Below, one piece after another: positions 7,954 through 16,955 of a stretch of DNA of 32,930 nt. The notes beneath the pieces were generated by a model. The model saw nothing but the letters and a program-made list of their open reading frames with translations. It did no database searches and was not told the origin of the DNA. How positions within the stretch are numbered: the stretch's first letter is position 1; each line of letters begins with the position of its first letter. The translations under genes were made by a program, and so were the position numbers. Origin of the DNA: JABABD01 sp965530995 (GTDB lineage Bacteria; Bacteroidota; Bacteroidia; Flavobacteriales; Flavobacteriaceae); contig CBESOB010000006.1 of assembly GCA_965530995.1 (NCBI GenBank), positions 1-32,930 on the forward strand. Reading direction: 5' to 3'.

Positions 7954-9055
7954 AGTAAACGAGACCGTTCTTGAAATCGACCTCAAGGCATTAAATCACA
8001 ACTTTCGCTACCTTAAATCCAGAATTGACCCGAAGACAAAAATCCTGGCTGTTGTAAAGGCTTTTGCATACGGTTCTGATGCCATTGAAATTGCCAAGTA
8101 TTTACAAGAAGAACTCAAGGTTGACTATCTTGCGGTCGCCTATGCTCATGAAGGTGTTGCCCTAAGGGATGCTGGAGTAAGTGCCCCGATATTGGTTTTA
8201 CATCCTCAACCCATAAATTTTAAATTGTTAATTGAACGTTGTTTGGAGCCAAGTATTTATAGCGCACGAATATTGAAATCTTTTATTAAAGTTGCTGAGC
8301 AAGAAAATCAAGATAGTTACCCCATTCATATAAAGATCAACACAGGATTAAATCGTTTGGGATTTTGGGAAAATGATGTAGACCGTATAATAGATCAGTT
8401 GACAAACACCTCTTCTATAAAGGTAAAATCCGTCTTTTCTCATTTAGCGGCTAGCGAGGACCTTGATGAAAAGGAATTTTCTCTAACCCAGATAAGCAGT
8501 TTTAAGAAAACCTCATCTGATCTTATTAATAAGTTGGGGTATACACCGATAAGGCATATGACCAATACTTCTGGAATATTCAATTATCCAGAAGCACATT
8601 TTGATATGGTACGCTCCGGGATTGGATTGTATGGTTATGGGAATTCTTCAAAAGAAAATGAAAACTTAAGACCCATTGCCACATTAAAGTCTGTTATCTC
8701 ACAGATTCATGTGGTCGAAAAAGGAGAAACGGTAGGCTATAATAGGGCCCACAAATCCTCAGGATTTGAAAAAACAGCTACAATACCCATTGGCCATGCC
8801 GATGGCATTAGTAGATTATACGGAAATGGTATGGGCTTCGTCTATATAAATGATACAAAAGCGCCCATTATTGGGAATGTTTGCATGGACATGCTCATGA
8901 TCAATATTACTGGTATTGATTGTAATGAAGGAGACGAAGTCATTATTTTTGGTGAAGACCATAGAGCCGATACATTGGCTGAAAATATAGGAACAATCTC
9001 ATATGAATTACTAACTTCGGTATCTCAACGGGTAAAACGTGTATTTTATCGATAA
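7946..9055 (+). CDS. alr: Alanine racemase
   Basis: A PLP-dependent enzyme converting L- to D-alanine for peptidoglycan. The PLP lysine is K38 in AVVKAFAYG (the usual family form is VVKANAYG). The opposite-face tyrosine lies in VGYNRAHKSS, followed by the usual IPIGHADG and IGNVCMDM segments. The protein has 369 residues from the ATG at 7946 (MPKVNETVLEIDL). An upstream in-frame ATG at 7910 would add 12 residues lying wholly inside tdk and looks spurious, because homologues begin near this position. The start overlaps the tdk 3' end by eight bases, suggesting translational coupling. No terminator was found before mscL. Confidence 0.94.
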   Translation: MPKVNETVLEIDLKALNHNFRYLKSRIDPKTKILAVVKAFAYGSDAIEIAKYLQEELKVDYLAVAYAHEGVALRDAGVSAPILVLHPQPINFKLLIERCLEPSIYSARILKSFIKVAEQENQDSYPIHIKINTGLNRLGFWENDVDRIIDQLTNTSSIKVKSVFSHLAASEDLDEKEFSLTQISSFKKTSSDLINKLGYTPIRHMTNTSGIFNYPEAHFDMVRSGIGLYGYGNSSKENENLRPIATLKSVISQIHVVEKGETVGYNRAHKSSGFEKTATIPIGHADGISRLYGNGMGFVYINDTKAPIIGNVCMDMLMINITGIDCNEGDEVIIFGEDHRADTLAENIGTISYELLTSVSQRVKRVFYR

Positions 9056-9103
9056 GTTTGTTGGAGACTTTTCAGCATTTTCTTCAAATGTTAAAATTTT
9101 AAC

Positions 9104-9111
9104 TAATTTTG
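9104..9111 (+). promoter_or_regulatory. Bacteroidota -7 promoter element upstream of mscL
   Basis: TAATTTTG matches the Bacteroidota primary-sigma -7 consensus TAnnTTTG in all fixed positions. It lies 30 bases before the mscL ATG. No good -33 TTTG is visible at 19-21 bases upstream, so this rests on the -7 element alone. Confidence 0.4.
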
Positions 9112-9140
9112 CCCCAATTAACTAATAAATAGGAAATATC

Positions 9141-9542
9141 ATGTTAAAAGAATTTAAAGAATTTATTACTGGTGGCAATGTTATAGAGTTTGCCGTTGCC
9201 GTGATCATGGCGGGTGCCATTGGCGCGGTTGTTAAAGGGTTCGTTAACAACATTGTCATGCCGTTTGTAGGTCATTTTACTGGAGGTACGGATTTTGCTG
9301 ACAAGAAATTTATTCTTGACGAAGCAGTTGTAGATGCAGCTGGAGCGATCACTACACCAGAAAATGCAATTACTTGGGGTACTTGGGTCAATACGATCAT
9401 TAACTTACTAATTGTTGGCTTGGTGATGTTCATGCTTGTAAAGGCTTATAACAAAATGAAAAAACCACCCGTTGACGCACCTCCTGCAGGACCATCTGAT
9501 AATGCTCTTCTAATGGAAATCAGGGACGCTCTCAAAAAATAA
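9141..9542 (+). CDS. mscL: Large-conductance mechanosensitive channel MscL
   Basis: MscL forms a homopentameric inner-membrane pore that opens under high membrane tension and releases solutes during hypo-osmotic shock. The 133-residue protein has the family layout: N-terminal amphipathic helix (MLKEFKEFITGGNVIEFAVA), TM1 about 15-40 with the glycine/alanine-rich pore stretch AVIMAGAIGAVVKGFV, a periplasmic loop, TM2 about 81-103, and a charged C-terminal helix ending KK. The loop (about 45-78) includes a Thr/Ala/Asp-rich segment. It is a stand-alone gene with its own candidate promoter and a strong terminator 40 bases after the stop. Confidence 0.96.
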   Translation: MLKEFKEFITGGNVIEFAVAVIMAGAIGAVVKGFVNNIVMPFVGHFTGGTDFADKKFILDEAVVDAAGAITTPENAITWGTWVNTIINLLIVGLVMFMLVKAYNKMKKPPVDAPPAGPSDNALLMEIRDALKK

Positions 9543-9581
9543 GAACGTTTAGCTAACCGCTACACTACATATTTTTAACTA

Positions 9582-9612
9582 AACCCAGACAATTATTGTC
9601 TGGGTTTTTATT
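9582..9612 (+). terminator. Intrinsic terminator after mscL
   Basis: A perfect 11-bp stem AACCCAGACAA / TTGTCTGGGTT with a short TTA-type loop, followed by a T-rich tail (TTTTTATTTTT). Confidence 0.9.
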
Positions 9613-9695
9613 TTTAGGATTATTCATTTTTCAATAAAAGCGATTAAATTTTAAATAAACCACAATTCATAAGCCATATTTTTATTAAAACTTAC

Positions 9696-9726
9696 TCTGT
9701 TTAATTAATGAAATGCCATAAGTTTG
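9696..9726 (+). promoter_or_regulatory. Bacteroidota promoter upstream of asd
   Basis: A perfect -7 element TAAGTTTG (9719-9726) with a near -33 element TCTG (consensus TTTG) 19 bases upstream, the usual spacing. The asd ATG follows 18 bases after the -7 box, giving a short leader of roughly a dozen bases. Confidence 0.5.
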
Positions 9727-9744
9727 CAGCTAAATAATCTAGTT

Positions 9745-10734
9745 ATGAGAGTAGCAATTGTAGGCGTTACGGGTATGGTTGGTCAAGTCATGTTAAAAGT
9801 GCTTGAAGAAAGAAATCTGCCGATTTCAGAGTTGATTCCCGTAGCTTCAGAACGAAGTGTTGGAAAAGAAATATCCTATAAGGAATCTAAATATAAAGTA
9901 ATAAGTCTCCAAGATGCAGTAAACGCAAGACCTGATATTGCCTTGTTTTCTGCCGGTGGAAGCGCCTCTATGGAATGGGCTCCTAAATTCGCAGAAGTTG
10001 GCACAACAGTAATTGATAATTCTTCCGCATGGCGAATGGATGTCAATAAAAAATTGGTAGTGCCAGAAATCAATGCCAGTTCCTTGACGTCTGAAGATAA
10101 AATTATCGCTAATCCTAACTGTTCTACCATTCAGCTTGTTATGGCCTTGGCCCCTTTACATAGAGAATACAAAATAAAACGTTTAGTGATTTCAACATAT
10201 CAATCAGTATCTGGAACAGGCTTGAAAGCGGTACAACAACTTGAAAACGAAATTGCAGGGATAAAGGGCGAAATGGCCTATCCGTATCCAATTCATAAAA
10301 ATGCCTTGCCACACTGCGATGTGTTTGAAGAAAATGGGTACACAAAAGAGGAAATGAAACTCGTCCGTGAAACCCAAAAAATACTCGATGACAAATCCAT
10401 TGCTGTTACGGCTACGGCTGTCAGAATACCCACAGCTGGAGGACATAGTGAGTCTGTGAATGTAGAATTCGATAATGATTTTGAACTCTCAAAAGTTCGT
10501 TCTTTATTAAGTAATACTTCAGGTATCGTTGTGCAGGACAACCCCGATGTTAACACCTATCCTATGCCGATCTACGCACACGGTAAAGACGATGTTTTTG
10601 TAGGTCGCATTAGAAGAGATGGTTCCCAACCCAACACTTTAAATATGTGGATCGTAAGTGATAACCTCAGAAAAGGTGCTGCTACAAATGCTGTTCAAAT
10701 TGCTGAATATTTATTGGAAAATGACTTAATATAA
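9745..10734 (+). CDS. asd: Aspartate-semialdehyde dehydrogenase
   Basis: Catalyses NADPH-dependent reductive dephosphorylation of aspartyl phosphate to aspartate semialdehyde, the branch point to lysine/diaminopimelate, threonine and methionine. The N-terminal NADP fold begins MRVAIVGVTGMVGQ. The catalytic cysteine is C126 in NPNCST, and the active-site histidine is in GGHSESVNV. The 329-residue length is normal. I chose the ATG at 9745; an in-frame TTG at 9724 overlaps the candidate -7 promoter box and is less likely. Monocistronic by context. Confidence 0.95.
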   Translation: MRVAIVGVTGMVGQVMLKVLEERNLPISELIPVASERSVGKEISYKESKYKVISLQDAVNARPDIALFSAGGSASMEWAPKFAEVGTTVIDNSSAWRMDVNKKLVVPEINASSLTSEDKIIANPNCSTIQLVMALAPLHREYKIKRLVISTYQSVSGTGLKAVQQLENEIAGIKGEMAYPYPIHKNALPHCDVFEENGYTKEEMKLVRETQKILDDKSIAVTATAVRIPTAGGHSESVNVEFDNDFELSKVRSLLSNTSGIVVQDNPDVNTYPMPIYAHGKDDVFVGRIRRDGSQPNTLNMWIVSDNLRKGAATNAVQIAEYLLENDLI

Positions 10735-10796
10735 AGCTCATTTTTGTTCTTTAACAATACCAATCACCCCTTTTTTTAATTATTTACCGATCAATA

Positions 10797-10827
10797 TGTG
10801 AATACCTTCATAAATAATCTTACTTTG
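10797..10827 (+). promoter_or_regulatory. Candidate promoter for the peroxidase/VCBS operon
   Basis: TTACTTTG (10820-10827) matches the TAnnTTTG -7 consensus at five of six fixed positions. TGTG (10797-10800; consensus TTTG) lies exactly 19 bases upstream. The start codon follows 22 bases after the -7 box. Moderate support only. Confidence 0.35.
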
Positions 10828-10849
10828 ATGAGCCCTTTATCCAAAGATT

Positions 10850-12037
10850 ATGAAGAAGTTTTACTTTATTTTATTCATTCCATTGTTTATTTCATGTAAT
10901 GATGATGAAATTATTGTTCCCATAGATCCAGTGGCAGAAGTATTGAATTTACCAGAATCGCCTTTTGATTATGAAAATATCCCACTCTCAACTTTTATGA
11001 ATGAGACCGTTATGGGGTTTGACAATACGCCTAATAATAATCCAATTACAAATGAAGGGGCAACTTTGGGCAGGGTCCTTTTCTATGATAAGAATCTTTC
11101 AGAAAATAATACCACCTCATGTGCTTCCTGTCACCTACAGGAAAATTCATTCTCAGATCCAGGAGTCAAAAGTACTGGCTTTCTTGGGGGGTTGACACGA
11201 CGTAACTCGATGCCCCTGATAAATGTAAGATTTTATCAAGATGTAAACATGTTTTGGGATCATAGGGCAAGTACGCTTGAAGACCAAGTTCTTAGGCCAA
11301 TTCAGGACCCTATTGAAATGGGAATGCCTATTCCAGTATTGATCGATAAACTTTCGCAACTCGAATATTACAATGTGTTATTTACAAATGCCTTTGGCGA
11401 TGACAATATAACGCCAAATAGAATTTCTGGAGCGCTTTCTCAATTTGTTCGCTCCATAGTTTCCTTCAATTCAAAATACGATGAGGGCTTAGCTCAAGCT
11501 GGAAGTATTTTGGAAGATTTTCCAAATTTTACCGAAGAAGAAAATCTAGGACGTTTTATATTTACCGGGCAATACGACCCTGGTTTAATGGGGAATTGTG
11601 CTTCTTGTCATTTACCGAATTCAACACCCATTTTCTTGGATGAAGTAAATGCGAATCACATTATTTTTTCGGGGAACGAACCTAAAAATATTGGTCTCGA
11701 TGAAGACTTCAATGTTGAAGACAATGGTATTGGTGAAGTTGAAAACAATGAGTCACTTTATGGATTCTTTAAATCTCCAACGATTCGTAATATAGAACTC
11801 ACAGCTCCATACATGCATGATGGTCGTTTTGCAACTTTAGAAGAAGTCATCGATCATTATAGTGAAGGTGTTAAATATCATCCAAACTTATCGGCTACAA
11901 TGGTACAACCTTGGGATGAGCCAGTACTTTTAGACTTTAACCAAGAACAAAAGGATGCATTGATCGCTTTCATGAAAACACTAACGGATAACAGTGTTAT
12001 TAGTGACGAAAAATATTCAGATCCCTTTATAAATTAG
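10850..12037 (+). CDS. Diheme cytochrome c peroxidase family lipoprotein
   Basis: A 395-residue CcP/MauG-superfamily protein. Classical members reduce periplasmic H2O2 with electrons from small c-type cytochromes; relatives such as MauG and MbnH instead oxidise a partner protein. A lipoprotein signal ends at C16 (LFISC), so it is membrane-anchored outside the cytoplasm. There are two heme-binding CASCH motifs, at 91-95 (peroxidatic heme) and 250-254 (electron-transfer heme). M322 in APYMHDGRFATL is the expected axial methionine, as in CcP rather than the tyrosine of MauG. The next gene, a secreted VCBS/ASPIC protein, starts six bases after the stop, so the two are almost certainly co-transcribed. 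The family is firm; the real substrate is open. Confidence 0.92.
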   Translation: MKKFYFILFIPLFISCNDDEIIVPIDPVAEVLNLPESPFDYENIPLSTFMNETVMGFDNTPNNNPITNEGATLGRVLFYDKNLSENNTTSCASCHLQENSFSDPGVKSTGFLGGLTRRNSMPLINVRFYQDVNMFWDHRASTLEDQVLRPIQDPIEMGMPIPVLIDKLSQLEYYNVLFTNAFGDDNITPNRISGALSQFVRSIVSFNSKYDEGLAQAGSILEDFPNFTEEENLGRFIFTGQYDPGLMGNCASCHLPNSTPIFLDEVNANHIIFSGNEPKNIGLDEDFNVEDNGIGEVENNESLYGFFKSPTIRNIELTAPYMHDGRFATLEEVIDHYSEGVKYHPNLSATMVQPWDEPVLLDFNQEQKDALIAFMKTLTDNSVISDEKYSDPFIN

Positions 12038-12042
12038 AACAT

Positions 12043-13710
12043 ATGAAATTAAAAATTACTTTTTCTAAATTAGCATTAAGCATCTTCAGTCTGCTCTGTT
12101 TATCGGCTAATGCACAAGTAAGTTTCACGACAGACACATCATCCTTAGGGCCATTTTCAGGAGCCCAAAGTTGTGTTGTTGATATGAATAATGATCATCT
12201 TGACGACATTGTACGGGTTAACGGGAGCCAAGTGAATATTAGTTTTCAAACCACAAATGGTTTTTCAGAACAAACGTTTACGCCTTCGCCACAACAACAG
12301 AATTCGCCTAGTTGGAGCATTGCCGCTGGGGATATTAATGGTGACGGTTATAACGATTTGCTTTTAGGCGGTAGCCAGAGAGTCTCTTTCGTTTATAATA
12401 ATTCAGCGACTTCCTTTACGGCTGATAATTCTCAAACCGATTATATCTTTTGCCAACGCTCTACCATGGCAGATATAGATAATGATGGACATTTAGATGC
12501 TTTTGTATGTCATGATGTTGATCAAAGTCATCCTTACCGAAACAATGGCTCAGGTGTGCTTGATGAGGACCAGAGTTTAATAGTGACGGCAGATCTTGCT
12601 GGCAATTATGCCGCAATATGGGTCGATTATGATAATGATAGGGATATTGATCTTTATATTACAAAATGCCGTCAAGGCTCGTCTCATGGGGACATTGAAC
12701 GAACTAATTTGATGTATAGAAACAACGGCGATGGCACATTTACAGAAGTAGCGGCATCTTTAGGCATTGCAGATAATGCACAATCGTGGGCTACCGTTTT
12801 TGAGGACTTGGATAATGATGGTGACATGGATGCTTTTATCGTTACTCATTCTGGAGGGCCAATTGCTGCCAATAGGTATTATAGAAATAATCTTATGGAA
12901 ACTGGTACTGCTAACTTTACTGATATTATTGGCTCAACTGGAATTTCGTCTGCCGATCTTGGGGCTTGGGAAAATGCAGCGGGAGATTTTGACAATGATG
13001 GTGATATCGACATTTTTTCTGAATTGAATAATGAACTTTATCTTAATAATGGAAATAATTCTTTCTCAGGACAAAGTCTAAATTTCGATGAAGGCGCTAT
13101 AGGCGATATTGATAATGATGGTGATCTTGATGTTGTAAATGGCAACACGATCTATAAAAACAATGGCAATTCTAATGATTGGATCAAAATCAATACCATT
13201 GGCGTAGAAAGCAACAGAAATGGTATTGGTGCAAGAATTGAAGCAACAGGATCTTTCGGCAAGCAAATAAGAGAGGTTAGATCTGGTCAGAGTTTTTCTC
13301 ACATGAGCTCGTTAGCCACTCATTTTGGTTTTGGAGCATCTGAGACCGGTAGAACTAATGTTGATGATATAACCATATATTGGCCATCGGGAACCATAGA
13401 CGTTATTAACAATCCTACACTAAATGCAACTTTAATAGTCACTGAAGGCAGTTACTCACTAGGTGTTGAGGAATCAGAATCCACCAACTTGATTCTACAT
13501 CCTAATCCAGCAAAAGAGGTCTTGAATCTATCCTATTCTGCCAATTTACAGAATCCGATTTTTTCAATTTTTGATGCGACTGGTAAACGTGTCATGAATG
13601 CAAAACTGGAATCCAATTCCATCAACATTGCTCAATTAAGTTCTGGTAATTATATTCTTCGTTTAATATCCGATGGCAAAGCGAAGGTCCAGAAGTTCAT
13701 TAAGCAATAA
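12043..13710 (+). CDS. Secreted VCBS/FG-GAP repeat protein with ASPIC/UnbV domain and T9SS sorting tail
   Basis: A 555-residue exported protein. A cleavable signal peptide covers about 1-24 (ends SANAQ). The body has at least seven calcium-loop repeats of the DxDNDGDxD type (for example DINGDGYND, DIDNDGHLD, DLDNDGDMD, DFDNDGDID, DIDNDGDLD), as in FG-GAP/VCBS beta-propellers. An ASPIC/UnbV domain follows at about 385-455 (NGIGARIEA, VRSGQSFSHMSS, IYWPSG). The last 75 residues (LHPNPAKEVLNL, then IFDATGKRV, LSSGNYILRL, KFIKQ) form a type IX secretion sorting domain, so the protein should cross the outer membrane and be surface-attached or released. Tryptophans recur just before several calcium loops. 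It is co-transcribed with the diheme peroxidase. Function unknown; surface recognition or a peroxidase partner is possible. Confidence 0.9.
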   Translation: MKLKITFSKLALSIFSLLCLSANAQVSFTTDTSSLGPFSGAQSCVVDMNNDHLDDIVRVNGSQVNISFQTTNGFSEQTFTPSPQQQNSPSWSIAAGDINGDGYNDLLLGGSQRVSFVYNNSATSFTADNSQTDYIFCQRSTMADIDNDGHLDAFVCHDVDQSHPYRNNGSGVLDEDQSLIVTADLAGNYAAIWVDYDNDRDIDLYITKCRQGSSHGDIERTNLMYRNNGDGTFTEVAASLGIADNAQSWATVFEDLDNDGDMDAFIVTHSGGPIAANRYYRNNLMETGTANFTDIIGSTGISSADLGAWENAAGDFDNDGDIDIFSELNNELYLNNGNNSFSGQSLNFDEGAIGDIDNDGDLDVVNGNTIYKNNGNSNDWIKINTIGVESNRNGIGARIEATGSFGKQIREVRSGQSFSHMSSLATHFGFGASETGRTNVDDITIYWPSGTIDVINNPTLNATLIVTEGSYSLGVEESESTNLILHPNPAKEVLNLSYSANLQNPIFSIFDATGKRVMNAKLESNSINIAQLSSGNYILRLISDGKAKVQKFIKQ

Positions 13711-13733
13711 TGAACTCATTAAATAAAACAATT

Positions 13734-13770
13734 AAAAAAGCCTTGATTTGCAATAATCAGGGCTTTTTTT
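13734..13770 (+). terminator. Intrinsic terminator after the peroxidase/VCBS operon
   Basis: Stem AAAAAGCCTTGAT / ATCAGGGCTTTTT (one G-T pair) around a small loop, followed by a run of Ts. It lies 24 bases after the VCBS gene. Confidence 0.88.
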
Positions 13771-13774
13771 GATC

Positions 13775-13782
13775 TAAATTTG
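13775..13782 (+). promoter_or_regulatory. Bacteroidota -7 element upstream of the prolyl oligopeptidase gene
   Basis: TAAATTTG matches TAnnTTTG at all fixed positions, 23 bases before the ATG and immediately after the upstream terminator. No -33 TTTG at standard spacing; one at 13747-13750 is 24 bases away. Confidence 0.4.
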
Positions 13783-13805
13783 AAATTCTACTAAAAAAGG
13801 ACATC

Positions 13806-15968
13806 ATGAAGAATTTAACAATTTGTTTATTTACCATTATTTTAATGGTGTCGTGCAAGACCGACAATACTCAAAAGAAAGAAAGAAACATCGCAGTGAA
13901 TTATCCAGAAACAAAAACAGCCGATTCCGTAGACACTTATTTCGGAAATGACGTAAAAGATCCTTATCGCTGGTTAGAGGACGACATGAGTGAAGAGACC
14001 GGAGAATGGGTGAAAGCACAAAATGAAGTCACTTTTGGTTACCTAGATACGATTCCCTTTAGGAAAGAGCTAAAAGAGCGATTGGAAAAAATGTGGAATT
14101 ATGAAAAAATAAGCGCTCCTTTCAAAGAGGGTGATTACACCTATTTTTATAAGAACGACGGTCTACAAGATCAATATGTGGTCTATCGGCAAAAAGGAAA
14201 GGACGACCCTGAAGTGTTTCTAGACCCAAATACGTTTAGTGAAGATGGCACCACCTCATTGGCAGGACTCAGTTTCTCGAAAAATGGAAAATTAGCTGCT
14301 TATTCTATTTCTGAAGGCGGAAGTGACTGGAGAAAGGTCATAGTAATTGATGTTGAAAAAACTGAACGCATAGAAGACACACTAGTGGATATTAAATTCA
14401 GTGGTGTTTCTTGGAGAGGCAATAAAGGCTTCTATTATTCCAGTTACGATAAGCCAAAGGGTAGTGAATTATCCGCTAAGACCGATCAACACAAAGTATA
14501 TTATCATACGTTAGGGACCAAACAGAACCAGGACGAATTGATCTTTGGTGGTACACCGGCAGAAAAGCATCGCTATATTGGCGCAGGAGTCACTGAAGAT
14601 GATCGTTATCTTTTTATAAGTGCGCGTACATCTACATCGGGAAATAAGTTGTTCATGAAAGACCTGTCAAGTCCTGATAATAAACTAATTACAATTCTGG
14701 ACCATACGGATTCTGATACCAATTTTATTGAAAATGATGGGAGTAAGCTTTACTTAGTTACAAACCTGAATGCACCCAATAAGAAAATAATAAGCGTTGA
14801 TGCATCAAACCCCACACCCGATAATTGGCAAGATTTCATCCCTGAAACAGAACATGTACTGAGTCCAGCTACAGGTTCTGGTTATTTCTTTGCCGAATAT
14901 ATGGTAGACGCCATTTCAAAGGTCAAGCAGTATGACTATGATGGCAAATTTATCAGGGATGTTGAATTACCAGGTATAGGTAGTGCAAGTAGTTTTGGTG
15001 GTAAAAAGGAGGATAAAATATTATATTATTCATTCACTAACTATATTACACCAGGTACAACGTATACATATAAAGCGAAAGAAGGCTTGTCTGAAGTATA
15101 TCGAAAGTCAGGTGCGGATTTCAATAGTGATGATTACGAAAGTAATCAAGTGTTCTATACGTCTAAAGATGGAACTAAAGTCCCGATGATCATAACTCAT
15201 AAAAAAGGGTTGGAGTTAAATGGCAAAAATCCAACTATTCTATACGGTTATGGAGGGTTCAATATTAGTTTGACACCTTCTTTTAGTATCACGAATGCAG
15301 TATGGTTAGAGCAAGGCGGTGTTTACGCCGTTCCCAATTTACGAGGCGGTGGAGAATACGGTAAAGAATGGCATGATGCAGGCACACAAATGAAAAAGCA
15401 GAATGTATTCGATGATTTTATTGCAGCTGCTGAATACTTAATTGATACCAATTACACATCACCAGACTTCTTGGCAATTCGCGGGGGGTCCAACGGTGGG
15501 CTATTAGTTGGTGCCACTATGACCCAACGTCCTGATTTAATGAAGGTAGCATTACCTGCTGTAGGAGTTTTGGACATGCTGCGTTACCATACTTTTACCG
15601 CTGGAGCTGGTTGGGCTTACGACTATGGGACGTCAGAACAGAGTGAGGAGATGTTTGCCTATTTAAAAGGATATTCACCTCTTCATAATATTAAAGAAGG
15701 TGTTACCTACCCAGCAACGTTGGTCACCACTGGTGATCATGATGACCGCGTAGTCCCGGCTCATAGTTTTAAATTTGCCGCAGAATTACAAAGTAAGCAA
15801 TCCGGCACAAATCCAACACTTATCCGGATTGAGACCAAGGCCGGTCATGGTGCAGGAACACCTGTAAGCAAAACTATTGAGCAATATGCAGATATCTTTG
15901 GTTTTACGCTATACAATATGGGCTTTGATGTATTGCCAAGTAAAACAAAAGAGAAAGTAAAAGGTTAA
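13806..15968 (+). CDS. Prolyl oligopeptidase family serine peptidase (S9A), lipoprotein
   Basis: A 720-residue endopeptidase-like protein that typically cuts short peptides after proline. A lipoprotein signal ends at C17 (LMVSC), so it acts outside the cytoplasm. The N-terminal region (DPYRWLEDD, about 55-63) and the seven-bladed propeller (about 100-440) precede the alpha/beta-hydrolase domain. The catalytic triad is visible: S562 in GGSNGG, Asp in GDHDDRVVPAHS, and H681 in KAGHGAG. The oxyanion-region motif YGYGGFN is also present. Length is typical. It is monocistronic, between terminators on both sides. Confidence 0.94.
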   Translation: MKNLTICLFTIILMVSCKTDNTQKKERNIAVNYPETKTADSVDTYFGNDVKDPYRWLEDDMSEETGEWVKAQNEVTFGYLDTIPFRKELKERLEKMWNYEKISAPFKEGDYTYFYKNDGLQDQYVVYRQKGKDDPEVFLDPNTFSEDGTTSLAGLSFSKNGKLAAYSISEGGSDWRKVIVIDVEKTERIEDTLVDIKFSGVSWRGNKGFYYSSYDKPKGSELSAKTDQHKVYYHTLGTKQNQDELIFGGTPAEKHRYIGAGVTEDDRYLFISARTSTSGNKLFMKDLSSPDNKLITILDHTDSDTNFIENDGSKLYLVTNLNAPNKKIISVDASNPTPDNWQDFIPETEHVLSPATGSGYFFAEYMVDAISKVKQYDYDGKFIRDVELPGIGSASSFGGKKEDKILYYSFTNYITPGTTYTYKAKEGLSEVYRKSGADFNSDDYESNQVFYTSKDGTKVPMIITHKKGLELNGKNPTILYGYGGFNISLTPSFSITNAVWLEQGGVYAVPNLRGGGEYGKEWHDAGTQMKKQNVFDDFIAAAEYLIDTNYTSPDFLAIRGGSNGGLLVGATMTQRPDLMKVALPAVGVLDMLRYHTFTAGAGWAYDYGTSEQSEEMFAYLKGYSPLHNIKEGVTYPATLVTTGDHDDRVVPAHSFKFAAELQSKQSGTNPTLIRIETKAGHGAGTPVSKTIEQYADIFGFTLYNMGFDVLPSKTKEKVKG

Positions 15969-15986
15969 GTATTATTAGTAACATTT

Positions 15987-16019
15987 AAAATTCGCTTGAA
16001 CTTCAAGCGAATTTTTTTT
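15987..16019 (+). terminator. Intrinsic terminator after the prolyl oligopeptidase gene
   Basis: A perfect 14-bp stem AAAATTCGCTTGAA / TTCAAGCGAATTTT with a one-base loop as written (in practice a 3-5 base loop), followed by T8. Confidence 0.92.
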
Positions 16020-16036
16020 ATCCTATTTTGAATGCT

Positions 16037-16948
16037 ATGCTTCACGTTAATAACATCTCTTTTGGTTATGCGAAAACCCCGGTTCTAAAGGACATCTCCT
16101 TTTCCATAAAGGAAGGAGAGCATCTAGCCATTATTGGTGAAAGTGGCTCTGGCAAAAGCACACTATTGAAACTAATATACGGCGAGTATGATCTGGATGA
16201 AGGTCAAATTCTCTGGAAGAATATTGAAATTCTGGGCCCAAAATTCAATCTTGTCGTGGGTTATGAATTCATGAAACAAGTGACCCAAGAATTTGATTTG
16301 ATGCCTTTTACGTCAGTGGAAGAAAACGTGGGAAAGCATCTGTCCAACTTCTTCCCAGATGAAAAAAAAGCAAGAATAGCGGAACTTTTAGACGTTGTAC
16401 AATTATCTGATTTCGCTAAAACTAAAGTGAAATTATTGAGTGGTGGACAAAAGCAACGTGTTGCTTTAGCTAGAGCACTTGCCAGGCAGCCCGAGATTAT
16501 CTTGCTCGATGAACCTTTTAGTCATATAGACAATTTCAAGAAGCAAAGTCTTAGACGGAACCTTTTTAAGTATTTAAAAGACAAGAATATCTCCTGTGTT
16601 GTGGCTACGCATGATAAAGATGATGTATTGGGCTATGCGGATACCATGATCGTATTAGATGAAGCATCAATTATCGCAAAAAATTCTCCTGAAAAACTTT
16701 ACAACAAGCCTGGAACACCTTTGATTGCTTCCTTTTTCGAAGAATTCAACATTATCAATAATCAGATTATATATGCGCATCAACTAAAAGTTGTGCCAGA
16801 GTCTAACTTGAAAGCAAAAGTAAAACAGTCCTATTTTAAAGGATCTTATTATTTAATTGAGGCCGAAACTGATAATGAAACTATATTTTTTAAAAATCAT
16901 TCTAAAATAGTAAAAGAAACAACTATCTGTCTCGAAAAGTATCGATAG
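16037..16948 (+). CDS. ABC transporter ATP-binding protein (PotA-like), no permease nearby
   Basis: A 303-residue ABC ATPase. Walker A is GESGSGKST (36-44), the signature is LSGGQKQR, Walker B is IILLDEP, and the H-loop is ATHDKDD. About 80 residues after the ATPase core may form a TOBE-like regulatory domain, as in PotA/FbpC-type importers. No permease or binding-protein gene is adjacent, so the partner is elsewhere or the protein acts alone. I start at the ATG at 16037 (MLHVNNISFGY); an in-frame TTG nine bases upstream is possible. The gene is convergent with the MMPL exporter gene with only seven bases between stops, so it is not part of that cluster's transcript. Confidence 0.88.
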   Translation: MLHVNNISFGYAKTPVLKDISFSIKEGEHLAIIGESGSGKSTLLKLIYGEYDLDEGQILWKNIEILGPKFNLVVGYEFMKQVTQEFDLMPFTSVEENVGKHLSNFFPDEKKARIAELLDVVQLSDFAKTKVKLLSGGQKQRVALARALARQPEIILLDEPFSHIDNFKKQSLRRNLFKYLKDKNISCVVATHDKDDVLGYADTMIVLDEASIIAKNSPEKLYNKPGTPLIASFFEEFNIINNQIIYAHQLKVVPESNLKAKVKQSYFKGSYYLIEAETDNETIFFKNHSKIVKETTICLEKYR

Positions 16949-16955
16949 GGTCTTC

